IMG/VR virus record: IMGVR_UViG_3300013099_000004
Coordinates: 1 to 56,737 of that record
Source: a virus
Direction: 5' to 3' (one strand)
DNA length: 56,737 nt
Part shown: in pieces, positions 16,448-24,043 of the stretch
Layout of the letters: the number at the start of each line of letters is the position of its first letter
How positions within the stretch are numbered: the stretch's first letter is position 1
Translations under genes and position numbers: made by a program
Notes under the pieces: generated by a model
Told to the model about the DNA's origin: nothing
What the model saw: only the letters and a program-made list of their open reading frames with translations
Database searches by the model: none

Positions 16448-16975
16448 TTATCTTATTAACTTCTTATCTACTTCTGTAAACATTATTTGTCTTGGTAACA
16501 CGTTACTGCATATATATACAGAGCTGAACGGCGGATTTAGTGCAGGTTTATCATCCATGTAGCTTCTAAGATAACTAACACGTTTATCCATATACATAAT
16601 TTCAAACTTATTGTTTTTGAACATGTTAAACCTATGTTTACTTTCGAATAACCCTACTACACCTACTAACATAGCAAATGGAGTACCTATACCGAATAGT
16701 CTTTCAAGTACCTCCGTCTTTCTAGAGTAAGGCGGATTACTTATTATATAGTCACAGTCAATGTCAGTATTAAAGAAGTCTATACCGTATTGTATATGTG
16801 TATTTATTACGGTATGCCCAAGCTCTGTAAAGACCTTTACATATAACGATTCATCTATGTCAAATGGACACCATATAATGCTATTCGGTTTTATGTATGG
16901 TGTTATTGGCAATATTGCGTATAATGGTGTATAGAATTCGTCGTTTTTGCTTGATGCCACTATGTCCATCTTCAT
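16448..16975 (-). CDS. N6-adenine DNA methyltransferase
   Basis: 175 residues with the catalytic motif IV NPPY at residues 80-83, a SAM-binding-like start (IIWCPFDIDES, about 33-43), and an acidic strand (YGIDFF, about 63-68). The size is short but has the essential parts. It most likely modifies phage DNA against host restriction; the target site is unknown. GGGA plus spacing precedes the ATG. No partner restriction enzyme is seen. Confidence 0.82.
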   Translation of the reverse strand: MKMDIVASSKNDEFYTPLYAILPITPYIKPNSIIWCPFDIDESLYVKVFTELGHTVINTHIQYGIDFFNTDIDCDYIISNPPYSRKTEVLERLFGIGTPFAMLVGVVGLFESKHRFNMFKNNKFEIMYMDKRVSYLRSYMDDKPALNPPFSSVYICSNVLPRQIMFTEVDKKLIR

Positions 16976-17006
16976 AACTTGTTATCCCTTATCTTAATAT
17001 GTCGGG

Positions 17007-17084
17007 TTACCTATCATCCCCTATATCATCAATTACAATAATCAATACAATAAGCATGATTATAATTATTACACGTATATCTAT
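17007..17084 (-). CDS. Candidate tiny transmembrane peptide, possibly ATA-initiated (25 aa, or 16 aa from internal ATG)
   Basis: An AAGGAG site overlaps the stop of the upstream gene. About 9 bases later comes ATA and then an open frame: IDIRVIIIIMLIVLIIVIDD and a short acidic tail. The only ATG (17057) is internal, leaving 16 residues. The hydrophobic helix plus acidic tail resembles the 34-residue gene at 18104. ATA initiation is rare, so a mutated ATG is also possible. Confidence 0.4.
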   Translation of the reverse strand: MDIRVIIIIMLIVLIIVIDDIGDDR

Positions 17085-17090
17085 AACTTG

Positions 17091-17603
17091 CTACTCCTTA
17101 TATGTACGTAAGACGTACTCTGCAAACTCTTTAATACTCTCGAAGCAATATACCTCGTAATCTGGGTCATATAGTCTGTCTATGATTGACCTCCTAATAC
17201 TGTCTTCAATGTCTCCGGTAATGGTACTATAGTCATTACCTCCATAGAATTCTTGCAGATTAACCCATTGGATAGTATTTGTACTATATCTTCTGTGGAG
17301 TATATAATATGTATCAGTAGGTTTATTGTAAGCTACTATAATATACTTGTCATGCTTATACCTATACCCATTAGGTCCGATTAGTTCAGATACCACTTCA
17401 TCTAATGTAATAGTCTCAGTCACATTTCTGTTAATGATTATTCTTTTCATAACTTGTTTCCTCCATAATATGTTATTAGTGCCTAGCCTGGCGGACTTAG
17501 TCATCAAATTATTATATAGCTTATAACCAATACTGAAATGCCAGACAAAGAAGTTTACTATACTGCCTAATGTGTAGTAAAAGTACACTTTAAACTTGTT
17601 CAT
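17091..17603 (-). CDS. Membrane-anchored protein, apparent in-frame fusion with internal start, 170 aa
   Basis: Residues 1-50 have a hydrophobic segment (YFYYTLGSIVNFFVWHF) and a Trp-Arg-Lys end that looks like a small stand-alone phage membrane protein. Residues 52-170 form a soluble alpha/beta domain with its own GGAGGAAACAAGTT site and ATG at 17450. The two are joined in frame without a stop, so either a real fusion with two products (170 and 119 residues), or a lost stop codon. Confidence 0.7.
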   Translation of the reverse strand: MNKFKVYFYYTLGSIVNFFVWHFSIGYKLYNNLMTKSARLGTNNILWRKQVMKRIIINRNVTETITLDEVVSELIGPNGYRYKHDKYIIVAYNKPTDTYYILHRRYSTNTIQWVNLQEFYGGNDYSTITGDIEDSIRRSIIDRLYDPDYEVYCFESIKEFAEYVLRTYKE

Positions 17604-17618
17604 TATTCCCTCACCATG

Positions 17619-17846
17619 TTAGATGTTTTGTTCCCTTACCCACTTAATAACTTTTTTACATCCGAATACCCTATACTTCCTGGTTTTATAGTTATAATCA
17701 TCGCCTATAGCTGAAGCCAGGTCATCCGATTTGAAGTTAAAGCCATACTCTTTAAGCTCGCCAACTGTAAATACCTCATCTGGGTGTTCGTCAAGGAACT
17801 TCTTAAGCAGATTAATACTTGTACTTTTTAATGTGTCTATCTTCAT
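17619..17846 (-). CDS. Small hypothetical protein, 75 aa
   Basis: Helical N-terminus with a possible winged-helix pattern (VFTVGELKEYGFNF, then KYRVFGCKKVIKW). GGAGG precedes the ATG. Could be a small DNA-binding protein; unproven. Confidence 0.68.
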   Translation of the reverse strand: MKIDTLKSTSINLLKKFLDEHPDEVFTVGELKEYGFNFKSDDLASAIGDDYNYKTRKYRVFGCKKVIKWVREQNI

Positions 17847-17876
17847 GTAGTGTTATCCTCCCCTACTATTCTTCAA

Positions 17877-18074
17877 TTACATCATCCTTTCATTCTCTGT
17901 TCTTATAACTTTCAACCTCTGACCACAATTATGACATCTAAATACTTCAACGGTCCGGCAAATGTTAGCCCCTTGCATAGTTGTTTTACAGGTTGGGCAA
18001 GTATATACGGCATATGTATACACTGTTTCTTTATAAACTATTTTTACCGGCTTTGCTTTTTTAGTTACCTTCAT
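17877..18074 (-). CDS. Zinc-ribbon protein, 65 aa
   Basis: Start at 18074 follows AAAGGAG. Two knuckles, CPTC (about residues 26-29) and CHNC (about 47-50), plus a basic N-terminus, fit a zinc ribbon. Nucleic-acid binding is inferred. Confidence 0.75.
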   Translation of the reverse strand: MKVTKKAKPVKIVYKETVYTYAVYTCPTCKTTMQGANICRTVEVFRCHNCGQRLKVIRTENERMM

Positions 18075-18103
18075 ATTACTTAACTCCTTTCTCTCCTTGT
18101 TAT

Positions 18104-18208
18104 CTAACAAAATGGTGGCAAATCTTGACTGTCGTCATCATTAGTATCTTCTATTGCTATTATTAACAATACTATTATACCAATTATTAATGTTATTATC
18201 ATTACCAT
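18104..18208 (-). CDS. Tiny transmembrane peptide, 34 aa
   Basis: AAAGGAGA and a short spacer precede ATG. One hydrophobic helix (residues 3-19, MIITLIIGIIVLLIIAI), then an acidic stretch (EDTNDDDSQD). Convincing ribosome binding site and stop placement. Role unknown; small single-pass peptides often modulate membrane complexes. Confidence 0.65.
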   Translation of the reverse strand: MVMIITLIIGIIVLLIIAIEDTNDDDSQDLPPFC

Positions 18209-18227
18209 TTTATTCTCCTTTGCTATA

Positions 18228-18363
18228 GGGGCAACGGGCTACTATTTGGGAATTACTATCAATTCTCCAAAGTCATAGGGCTTTTATGGATAAACCATTT
18301 GCGGTAGCCCGACACACTCGATAGCGGTATGCAGCATAACCGTCAATTTTTACACGTTGCCCC
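18228..18363 (-). ncRNA. Structured RNA element with tRNA-like terminal stem
   Basis: 136 bases bounded by GGGGCAACG and CGTTGCCCC (18228-18236, 18355-18363). A second stem, GGGCTAC (18236-18242) with GTAGCCC (18304-18310), is directly adjacent, giving a coaxial pair. Hairpins inside include CGGTTATG/CATACCG and GAATT/AATTC arms. Its terminal stem matches that of the tRNA-like element at 19162-19281, with one C-G to T-G substitution. The strand is inferred from the surrounding genes. Confidence 0.55.
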
Positions 18364-18370
18364 GATATTA

Positions 18371-18667
18371 TTATTTTCCTTTATTCTTAACATAATAACT
18401 ATATACCCATTTTGGAAAACCTGGTTGCCATGCTGTATCTAATTTTATTATGCCTCTATCTATTAAGTTACAATCATACATCTCTTTAAGTAATCTCATG
18501 GCTTTATATACAGGCTGACATCCCCAATTAGTTTCTTTTCTCTTTCCTTTGAACATAGAATAAAATCTTTCATGAAAAACAGAATCTACCACAGAAGTTT
18601 CCTGGTATTCTAAAAGATACTCTAATATCCAATCTATCATTATTTGCTTTTTTCTATTCATTTTCAT
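18371..18667 (-). CDS. Hypothetical protein, 98 aa
   Basis: Basic, mainly helical, C-terminus aromatic (FPKWVYSYYV). The start at 18667 overlaps the upstream stop as ATGA; a second ATG at 18661 is also possible and is better spaced from GAGAGAAG. Not recognised. Confidence 0.7.
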   Translation of the reverse strand: MKMNRKKQIMIDWILEYLLEYQETSVVDSVFHERFYSMFKGKRKETNWGCQPVYKAMRLLKEMYDCNLIDRGIIKLDTAWQPGFPKWVYSYYVKNKGK

Positions 18668-18867
18668 CTTCTCTCATATTCATACTCATCTTCTATAATG
18701 TCTCTTAGGCTAACTAATTTAAAATATACATCTGGTACTTTTTTATCTTTAAGTAGTTCAAATCTGTTACTCTTATTCTCCAACTCGTGCATATCCTTAT
18801 ACATACATTTTTCTATTATTTCAATTATATCATATAACATTTCAACTGATATACTACAACTTTTCAT
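18664..18867 (-). CDS. Small hypothetical protein, 67 aa
   Basis: Charged helical protein ending EDEYEYERR. GGAG precedes the ATG across an A-run. Coupled to the next gene by a 4-base overlap. Not recognised. Confidence 0.65.
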   Translation of the reverse strand: MKSCSISVEMLYDIIEIIEKCMYKDMHELENKSNRFELLKDKKVPDVYFKLVSLRDIIEDEYEYERR

Positions 18868-18944
18868 TTTTTTTTCTCCATTTTTGTAAATGCCATTTTA
18901 CCCTCCGAATTTTGCGCCCATCCAATAAGCCGTATAAACTTATG

Positions 18945-19136
18945 TTAACTGGTTTTATCAGTATGCGGCTTTGTAATAGTTATTTGCCTGCGGCTGTATG
19001 TATCATATTCATCCATAGCCCATTTCATAACTTCTTTTAAAGTTGCTGTTTCAGGGAATATCTTTGTTTCTTGCCACATTTCACCAACAGTATCATTCCC
19101 TGCGCTTTTGTCAATTATTACTACATATTGTTCCAT
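18945..19136 (-). CDS. Small hypothetical protein, 63 aa
   Basis: Start set at 19136 by AAAGGAAA. Alpha/beta pattern: a strand (YVVIIDKSAG), then helix and a second strand (QITITKP). Lies directly downstream of the tRNA-like element on the same strand. Confidence 0.65.
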   Translation of the reverse strand: MEQYVVIIDKSAGNDTVGEMWQETKIFPETATLKEVMKWAMDEYDTYSRRQITITKPHTDKTS

Positions 19137-19161
19137 TTTATAATTTCCTTTCATATTTTAC

Positions 19162-19281
19162 GGGGCAACGGCAAGGACTCGAACCTTGCATTACATTTCC
19201 CGGTAGGCTAGAAGTCACCCTGCATGCATAGGCTGTAATCTGCTTCTAGTCAGTGCGTCTGCCGTTCCGCCACATTGCCCC
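19162..19281 (-). tRNA. tRNA-like element, atypical (amino acid not assignable)
   Basis: Reading the minus strand from 19281: a 9-bp closing stem GGGGCAATG/CGTTGCCCC (one T-G pair), a D-arm typical of Leu/Ser tRNAs (GCG, loop GAACGGCAGA, CGC), and a canonical T-arm (CAAGG TTCGAGT CCTTG, extendable to 6 bp). Between them no normal anticodon stem forms. There is a 3-bp CTG/CAG stem with 8-base loop ACTAGAAG, or a 7-bp CTAGAAG/CTTCTAG stem, plus ATTACA/TGTAAT closing about 50 bases next to the T-arm. No CCA is encoded. It could be a degraded tRNA, a tRNA with an insertion, or a tRNA mimic. Confidence 0.6.
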
Positions 19282-19309
19282 AATTACTTATCCAGCTATA
19301 CATTCTTTG

Positions 19310-19552
19310 TTATCCATTAATTTTTATTATATATATATTTTTTTTTTCATCAAAATATTTCTCGCATTCATTTGCAAATTTTTCCAGTTTATGAAAAATT
19401 CTTTCGTGCTCTTCGTTCATTTCAGGACCAAAATAAAATTCGCCAAGATGAATAAAATACCCATCAACATCTAACCCTAATTCTACAATTTCATAGGGGC
19501 CTGCACTCTCGCAAAATCCAATTCTCGCTCCTTTAATCTTTCTTACGTCCAT
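19310..19552 (-). CDS. Small hypothetical protein, 80 aa
   Basis: Alpha/beta protein, acidic in the middle (FGPEMNEEHERIFH). AGGAGA precedes the ATG. First gene upstream of the tRNA-like element. Not recognised. Confidence 0.68.
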   Translation of the reverse strand: MDVRKIKGARIGFCESAGPYEIVELGLDVDGYFIHLGEFYFGPEMNEEHERIFHKLEKFANECEKYFDEKKNIYIIKING

Positions 19553-19569
19553 CTTTTATGTCTCCTATA

Positions 19570-19698
19570 TTACTTACTTACTATTTCACGTATTGCCGAA
19601 ATAGCACCTTCCAATTTATTGCAACGATATTCTAATGCTATTAGTTTTCCGTTATCGACTTCTCTATCAAAATATTTTTTATCTATCTTACCTTTTAT
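19570..19698 (-). pseudogene. Start-less partial copy of the gene at 19980-20183
   Basis: A 42-residue frame without ATG, GTG or TTG ends in KKYFDREVDN...ALEYRCNKLE...IREIVSK. The gene at 19980 ends in KKYFNEKVDK...ALEYHCNHLE...IRKIVGK, so the two are homologous. It lies just downstream of the 19688-19909 gene in the +1 frame and could be reached by a +1 shift at AGG TAA, but is more simply a truncated duplicate. Confidence 0.6.
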
Positions 19699-19909
19699 TC
19701 ATTATTCGCCTTACATTAATAAAATGTTTATCTTCTTTTATCTCTCCTCTACACATTGGATAGTAATACTCATCCAATAATTTAATAGCTTTTTCTTGCC
19801 CTATCTGTGATTCTACCAGCCACATAAGTTCCTCAACGGCTTCGTAAGCGTCTCCCATATTCTCGATTAATGCCCATCCATCTAATACATGTTCATAACT
19901 ACCCGCCAT
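19688..19909 (-). CDS. Conserved-looking small phage protein, 73 aa
   Basis: Helical protein with the phrase LDGWALIENMGD...EAVEELMWLVESQIG, a pattern I have seen in phage hypothetical proteins. AAGGAG precedes the ATG. Function unknown. Confidence 0.7.
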   Translation of the reverse strand: MAGSYEHVLDGWALIENMGDAYEAVEELMWLVESQIGQEKAIKLLDEYYYPMCRGEIKEDKHFINVRRIMNKR

Positions 19910-19979
19910 AATTTAACTCCTTCTTTTACTTTCTTCACTTTCTTGCGTTTACCATTTCACCATGTTCCTCTGATAATAT

Positions 19980-20183
19980 TTATTTACCTACTATCTTACG
20001 TATTGTTTCAATAGTACTTTCTAAATGATTGCAGTGATATTCTAATGCTTCTAACATTCTTTTATCAACCTTTTCATTAAAATATTTTTTAGTACAGATT
20101 ACAATATCTCCGTCTATAGCATATTCAATTTTCCCCTGTCTGCACATGTCTATTGCTTTAATTGTTGTTTCATCTTCAAACAT
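19980..20183 (-). CDS. Small hypothetical protein, 67 aa
   Basis: Start at 20183 is set by AAAGGAGA. The last 36 residues have a truncated paralogue at 19570. Helical C-terminus with two cysteines. Not recognised. Confidence 0.68.
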   Translation of the reverse strand: MFEDETTIKAIDMCRQGKIEYAIDGDIVICTKKYFNEKVDKRMLEALEYHCNHLESTIETIRKIVGK

Positions 20184-20187
20184 TATT

Positions 20188-20361
20188 TTATATCTCCTTT
20201 GCCTGTTCTTGATTATACCAACTCTTAATAAATATATCGAAGGCAACGTTGTTCACTATAGCAAACTTGTCGTATTTTATGAAAAGCGGCGTATTACTTT
20301 GTAGGCTGTCGCCCATCATGCTTAACCATTCCTCTATTTCTGTCTTAGTATTCGTGTCCAT
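20188..20361 (-). CDS. Small hypothetical protein, 57 aa
   Basis: Start at 20361 follows AAGGAGG. The same frame is open well upstream, to about 20540, and encodes a coding-looking peptide without a start codon (see findings). Helical, no motif. Confidence 0.62.
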   Translation of the reverse strand: MDTNTKTEIEEWLSMMGDSLQSNTPLFIKYDKFAIVNNVAFDIFIKSWYNQEQAKEI

Positions 20362-20486
20362 ACTACTTGCCTCCTTTTCTATCTGCCCCCGCTCTTTACG
20401 TTTGGCATTCGGTTTTAACGTCTTCGCTGACGGTAAACTCAATCCTGTTATTTTATTTGTCAGAAAGAACGTCAGGGCATTATCTC

Positions 20487-20642
20487 CTAATGATATACAT
20501 ATCCAATAAAGTAATTGGTAAACGTCAATTGCTCTAGCGTGTATATAGCCTCACTGATAGGATAATTAAGTATGACAATCATTATGTTTATAACGAGTAA
20601 TTGCTCAGTACTAACAGGTATGTATATCTTTTCATTAACCAT
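20487..20642 (-). CDS. Small hypothetical protein, 51 aa
   Basis: GGAG precedes ATG. Contains one moderately hydrophobic stretch (LLVINIMIVILNYPI). Its 3' part overlaps a second open frame that leads into the next gene, so an indel is possible here. Confidence 0.5.
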   Translation of the reverse strand: MVNEKIYIPVSTEQLLVINIMIVILNYPISEAIYTLEQLTFTNYFIGYVYH

Positions 20643-20683
20643 TATAGTCTCCGTACGTAATATAACTTATTAAATTGTTAATG

Positions 20684-21127
20684 TCAAGGGTTTTCTGTCT
20701 TGCTAATACCCTTTAAAGCGTTTATTGCCTCATCGTTATAGGATGTTTTCTTCTTAATATATTCAGCAAGCTTAACAATCCACTCATTCAATGTCCTACC
20801 TAATGTCCGTAAGCCTGTTGATGTTATATAATGTCCGACCTTATTAAAGTCCCCATCAACATAAAATTCGCAGTCTAAATCACTAACCTTATTAGGTATA
20901 AACCACCCATTTAATGTTATCCACAATGCTGAATCACTTGTCCCAAAAAAGTAAATCCCCTTATAAGTGAAGTCAAGTAGTACTGCCCTATCTACTTCTT
21001 TTACTGCATTAAGTATCTTTGCCTCAGTGTCGTTGACTATCTTAAGAAGTTCTGCAAGTTTGTTATTATACCTAGTACTTACACCTTCTAATTTTGTGAT
21101 GTTTGTGTCAATAATATTACGTTTCAT
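20684..21127 (-). CDS. Hypothetical protein, 147 aa
   Basis: N-terminal helical region that may form a coiled coil (residues 10-45), then a beta-rich middle (YKGIYFFGTSDSALWITLNGW) and a helical C-terminus. GGAGG precedes the ATG. Not recognised. Confidence 0.75.
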   Translation of the reverse strand: MKRNIIDTNITKLEGVSTRYNNKLAELLKIVNDTEAKILNAVKEVDRAVLLDFTYKGIYFFGTSDSALWITLNGWFIPNKVSDLDCEFYVDGDFNKVGHYITSTGLRTLGRTLNEWIVKLAEYIKKKTSYNDEAINALKGISKTENP

Positions 21128-21148
21128 TTTACTTTCCTCCTTGTTAAG

Positions 21149-21547
21149 TTATTGTTCAATATAAAGCTCTTCATAGTAGTCAGCAAGCCACTCAGCCCAA
21201 TCCTCGCCGGTTATGTCTATCCCGATTCCTATAAACCAATCCAGGAATACATATTCAATCGTTCTATTGTCACCAGGATATATACGTATTTCATCACTGG
21301 GGCCCCCATAAGATATCTGATAACGTATATAAGCGGCTTGCTTACCATCTTGCTCAACAAAATCAACTGATAAAGGATACTCATAGAATGTACCGTATTC
21401 TTCAGTGTTATTGTCGAGGTCGTCTAAGTTCATAAAGGTAGTTATTGCTTTTTCTGTTGCATTTAACCTCTTTTTAGCTCTCTCAATAAGCGTATCCTTC
21501 TCGTCGTCACCTACATTAAGAAATGTTATGTTGTTTTTAATATCCAT
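21149..21547 (-). CDS. Conserved phage hypothetical protein, 132 aa
   Basis: Acidic protein with a motif I have seen in phages: AAYIRYQISYGGPSDEIRIY (about residues 70-90), followed by EYVFLDWFIG. The DNA-mimic-like acidity (especially the C-terminal EDWAEWLADYYEELYIEQ) would fit an inhibitor of a host DNA-binding enzyme, but that is speculative. AAGGAGA site. Confidence 0.75.
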   Translation of the reverse strand: MDIKNNITFLNVGDDEKDTLIERAKKRLNATEKAITTFMNLDDLDNNTEEYGTFYEYPLSVDFVEQDGKQAAYIRYQISYGGPSDEIRIYPGDNRTIEYVFLDWFIGIGIDITGEDWAEWLADYYEELYIEQ

Positions 21548-21620
21548 TGTATTATCTCCTTATATCTTGTTAATATGTTAGCATATAATAGGTTATATGA
21601 CCTATATTGTAATAGCGTTA

Positions 21621-22970
21621 TTACTCATCTTCCAGGTTACTAAGCACTATCTTACTGGCTATACCAATGCCACGCCAGAATCGTTCTTTGCTACTACGTG
21701 CTTGAGTTATACCATGTCTTGCCATAATTAACTTGCTAAAGCTACGCTTATCAACAGGCTTTTCCATATTAGCCTTGCAGTACTCTAAATACTTTTCATA
21801 TAATAGCTTGATAGGCACGGTAGCTTCAGGATGTATAAAGCAAGTATCCTGCAAGAAGGGGCCGATAATATCCATCTCTTCTTGGTATTCTCTGGTCGCT
21901 ATAGCAATTTCTTCTGGAGTATTTAAGCCTTCGGATTGCCATATAAGACAGCCTTCAACAGCCCATCTTAATATACCTTCAAGCTCCTCCCTAAGAAGCT
22001 CTCTCATGTTAGCTACCTTATTAGCTCCTTTGAATGTGGCATCAAATGGAATAAGTATCATCCTTCTCCATATACCATAATCTATACCCTCGATAATAGG
22101 GCGGTGATTAGTACTCAGCCATACTTTCCAAGTAGGTCTAAACTCAATATTTTCAGAATACAAGTACCTGGCTGTAATTACATCATCCCCTGTTATTTGC
22201 TTTATCATAGTCTCATCAAGCTTGCCCTTGCCGGATGTCTCTACTGCACTTACAAATCTACTGCCTTGTAATCGAGCAAGGTCATTACGTATAGCACCGC
22301 CAGCTTGTACCATTAAAGTCTTAGGATTACTGGCCTTACTGTACGTACCTAATAAGTCTCTGATAATTTCTATAAAGGTAGTCTTGCCATTAGCCCCTGA
22401 ACCATACATAATAAACATTACTTGCTCTTCTACGGAGGCAGTCAACGTGTAGCCTATTGCTTTTTGTAAGAATGATACTAGAGATTTACGACTACACATA
22501 ATATCATCTAAGAATTTTAACCATCTTGTACAAGTAGCCCTGGTATCATAACGTATAGGTATTATATTTGTTGCGTAATCCTTTACGTTATGTGGTCTTA
22601 ACGTGCCGGTTTCTAAATCAACAACCCCATTAAGTACATTAAGCTTCATCTTGTCATCAGGGTTAAAATCAGTAAGATGACGTACTACCTTGTTGTCTAA
22701 CTTGGCAAGTGATAGCATGGCATCTATAGCTTGCTTTGATTCGCTATGATAAGCCCACTTTCTGGCTTCAGGACTATTAGCCGTGCTATGCAATTTATTA
22801 ATAACTTCCTTTACTACTAACTTAAGTACTCCAGTATCTTTTACCCATTGTTTGCCATTATAGCTATACCAAGTACCTGATTTACCCATATCAGGGCAGT
22901 ATAGTAATCTGTCTTTAGCTATATCTGCAAATAATTGCGAGTTACCTAAGTCAGTAAGATTATAGCTCAT
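21621..22970 (-). CDS. SF3 (D5-type) replicative helicase, 449 aa
   Basis: A D5_N region (about 1-150, TWYSYNGKQWVKDTG) is followed by a superfamily 3 helicase: Walker A GSGANGKT at 190-197, sensor strand LSTNHRP, and an arginine-finger region WRRMILIPF. A winged-helix-like C-terminus follows. The family unwinds DNA ahead of the polymerase. In many relatives a primase domain is fused at the N-terminus; it is absent here, and no separate primase was recognised. Start chosen at 22970 because CGGAGG lies upstream. Confidence 0.9.
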   Translation of the reverse strand: MSYNLTDLGNSQLFADIAKDRLLYCPDMGKSGTWYSYNGKQWVKDTGVLKLVVKEVINKLHSTANSPEARKWAYHSESKQAIDAMLSLAKLDNKVVRHLTDFNPDDKMKLNVLNGVVDLETGTLRPHNVKDYATNIIPIRYDTRATCTRWLKFLDDIMCSRKSLVSFLQKAIGYTLTASVEEQVMFIMYGSGANGKTTFIEIIRDLLGTYSKASNPKTLMVQAGGAIRNDLARLQGSRFVSAVETSGKGKLDETMIKQITGDDVITARYLYSENIEFRPTWKVWLSTNHRPIIEGIDYGIWRRMILIPFDATFKGANKVANMRELLREELEGILRWAVEGCLIWQSEGLNTPEEIAIATREYQEEMDIIGPFLQDTCFIHPEATVPIKLLYEKYLEYCKANMEKPVDKRSFSKLIMARHGITQARSSKERFWRGIGIASKIVLSNLEDE

Positions 22971-22983
22971 TATCAAACCTCCG

Positions 22984-23361
22984 TTAAAGTAATCTTATTG
23001 TAGCATCATCATCATATACACTATATGCCAACACCCAAAACTCGTTATCTCTGAAGTATATATCATATATATACTCTTCACCGCAATCTTTACTGCCTGT
23101 TGGTAATACCTCACACCCACTTATTTTCTGTATATAAGCCATTAATTGTACCGCCATAGTGCCGGCTCTATTGAATGTAATACTTCTATCTTGATCTAGC
23201 GTAATACCATTTACAAGCTTTTTGCCGTCGAGCCATTTTGCCAAGTCAGCACCATGACCTTCAGGATAGCCATTATGGTGTCTGTAAAATGTACATATAA
23301 TTTCTTCGGTAGGGTCTAAGCTTTTCATTTCGTGTATATGCGTTATACATCTTGTGCTCAT
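22984..23361 (-). CDS. Conserved phage protein of unknown function (STRC-start family), 125 aa
   Basis: Begins MSTRCITHIHE and has FYRHHNGYPEGHGADLAKWL, a very common signature of small phage/prophage proteins of unknown role. Good AGGA site; the upstream clamp-like gene ends 2 bases away. Confidence 0.8.
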   Translation of the reverse strand: MSTRCITHIHEMKSLDPTEEIICTFYRHHNGYPEGHGADLAKWLDGKKLVNGITLDQDRSITFNRAGTMAVQLMAYIQKISGCEVLPTGSKDCGEEYIYDIYFRDNEFWVLAYSVYDDDATIRLL

Positions 23362-23363
23362 AG

Positions 23364-24002
23364 TTATTCCTCCTTGCTATCTTCATTATTGTTGCTAAAC
23401 CCTGTATCAGGGTCTCTTATAGGCATTATAACTCCGCTTAATCCTTCAGTAGTTTTAAATAGCATAGCTCTATCAGGAGCTAACAGTTTGAACTGTACAA
23501 TAGAAGTATTCTTATCGTAGTTTCGGCCTTTACGTAATGCAGATAACAATTTATACATCAAATCTATACTAAATGCTATCGTAATGACTGCATCTTCACC
23601 AGATGGTATAACAGGGTCTATATCAGGGTACGTTACATTATCAGTAATAACGCTTTTATTGTGGTCAGTATATAAGTACACATTGTCATCGTTAATGTTT
23701 TCTTTAAAGGCATACACTGTTTTAAGTACTTTATGTATATTCTTACCCTTAGGCAATGTCTTTTCTAACTTGTTAAGTGTATTAATAGGTACTTTAAATC
23801 CATGTTCAACCTTATTAGTGTCATATACATCATCAGGTAATGGAAAATCTTCGGTATTTACTTCGGGGTAAGGTACTTTAATTAATATGTGACCATCAGT
23901 AGTAACGGTCTCATTTTCTCTGAATAATATAACCTGGGTGTAAGGTCTTAACTCATCCTGCTCATTTACAATCGCTTTGATATTATGTTTGTCGATTAAC
24001 AT
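23364..24002 (-). CDS. Candidate sliding clamp (DnaN-like fold), 212 aa
   Basis: Beta-rich protein; residues 35-50 (TTDGHILIKVPYP) and the end (LSGVIMPIRDPDTGF) match the look of beta-clamp domains, which finish in a strand with an I/V-M-P-I/M-R motif. At 212 residues it has roughly two clamp domains, as expected for a small processivity factor. It sits next to the helicase gene. Assignment is by pattern; a structure prediction would settle it. Confidence 0.6.
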   Translation of the reverse strand: MLIDKHNIKAIVNEQDELRPYTQVILFRENETVTTDGHILIKVPYPEVNTEDFPLPDDVYDTNKVEHGFKVPINTLNKLEKTLPKGKNIHKVLKTVYAFKENINDDNVYLYTDHNKSVITDNVTYPDIDPVIPSGEDAVITIAFSIDLMYKLLSALRKGRNYDKNTSIVQFKLLAPDRAMLFKTTEGLSGVIMPIRDPDTGFSNNNEDSKEE

Positions 24003-24043
24003 GATTTAATCCTCCTTGTTATACTCCATGCTTTTTACATCAT

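Noticed and set aside
18371-20400. Diversity-generating retroelement or mobile element
   Set aside because: No reverse transcriptase, transposase or adenine-biased variable repeats were seen.
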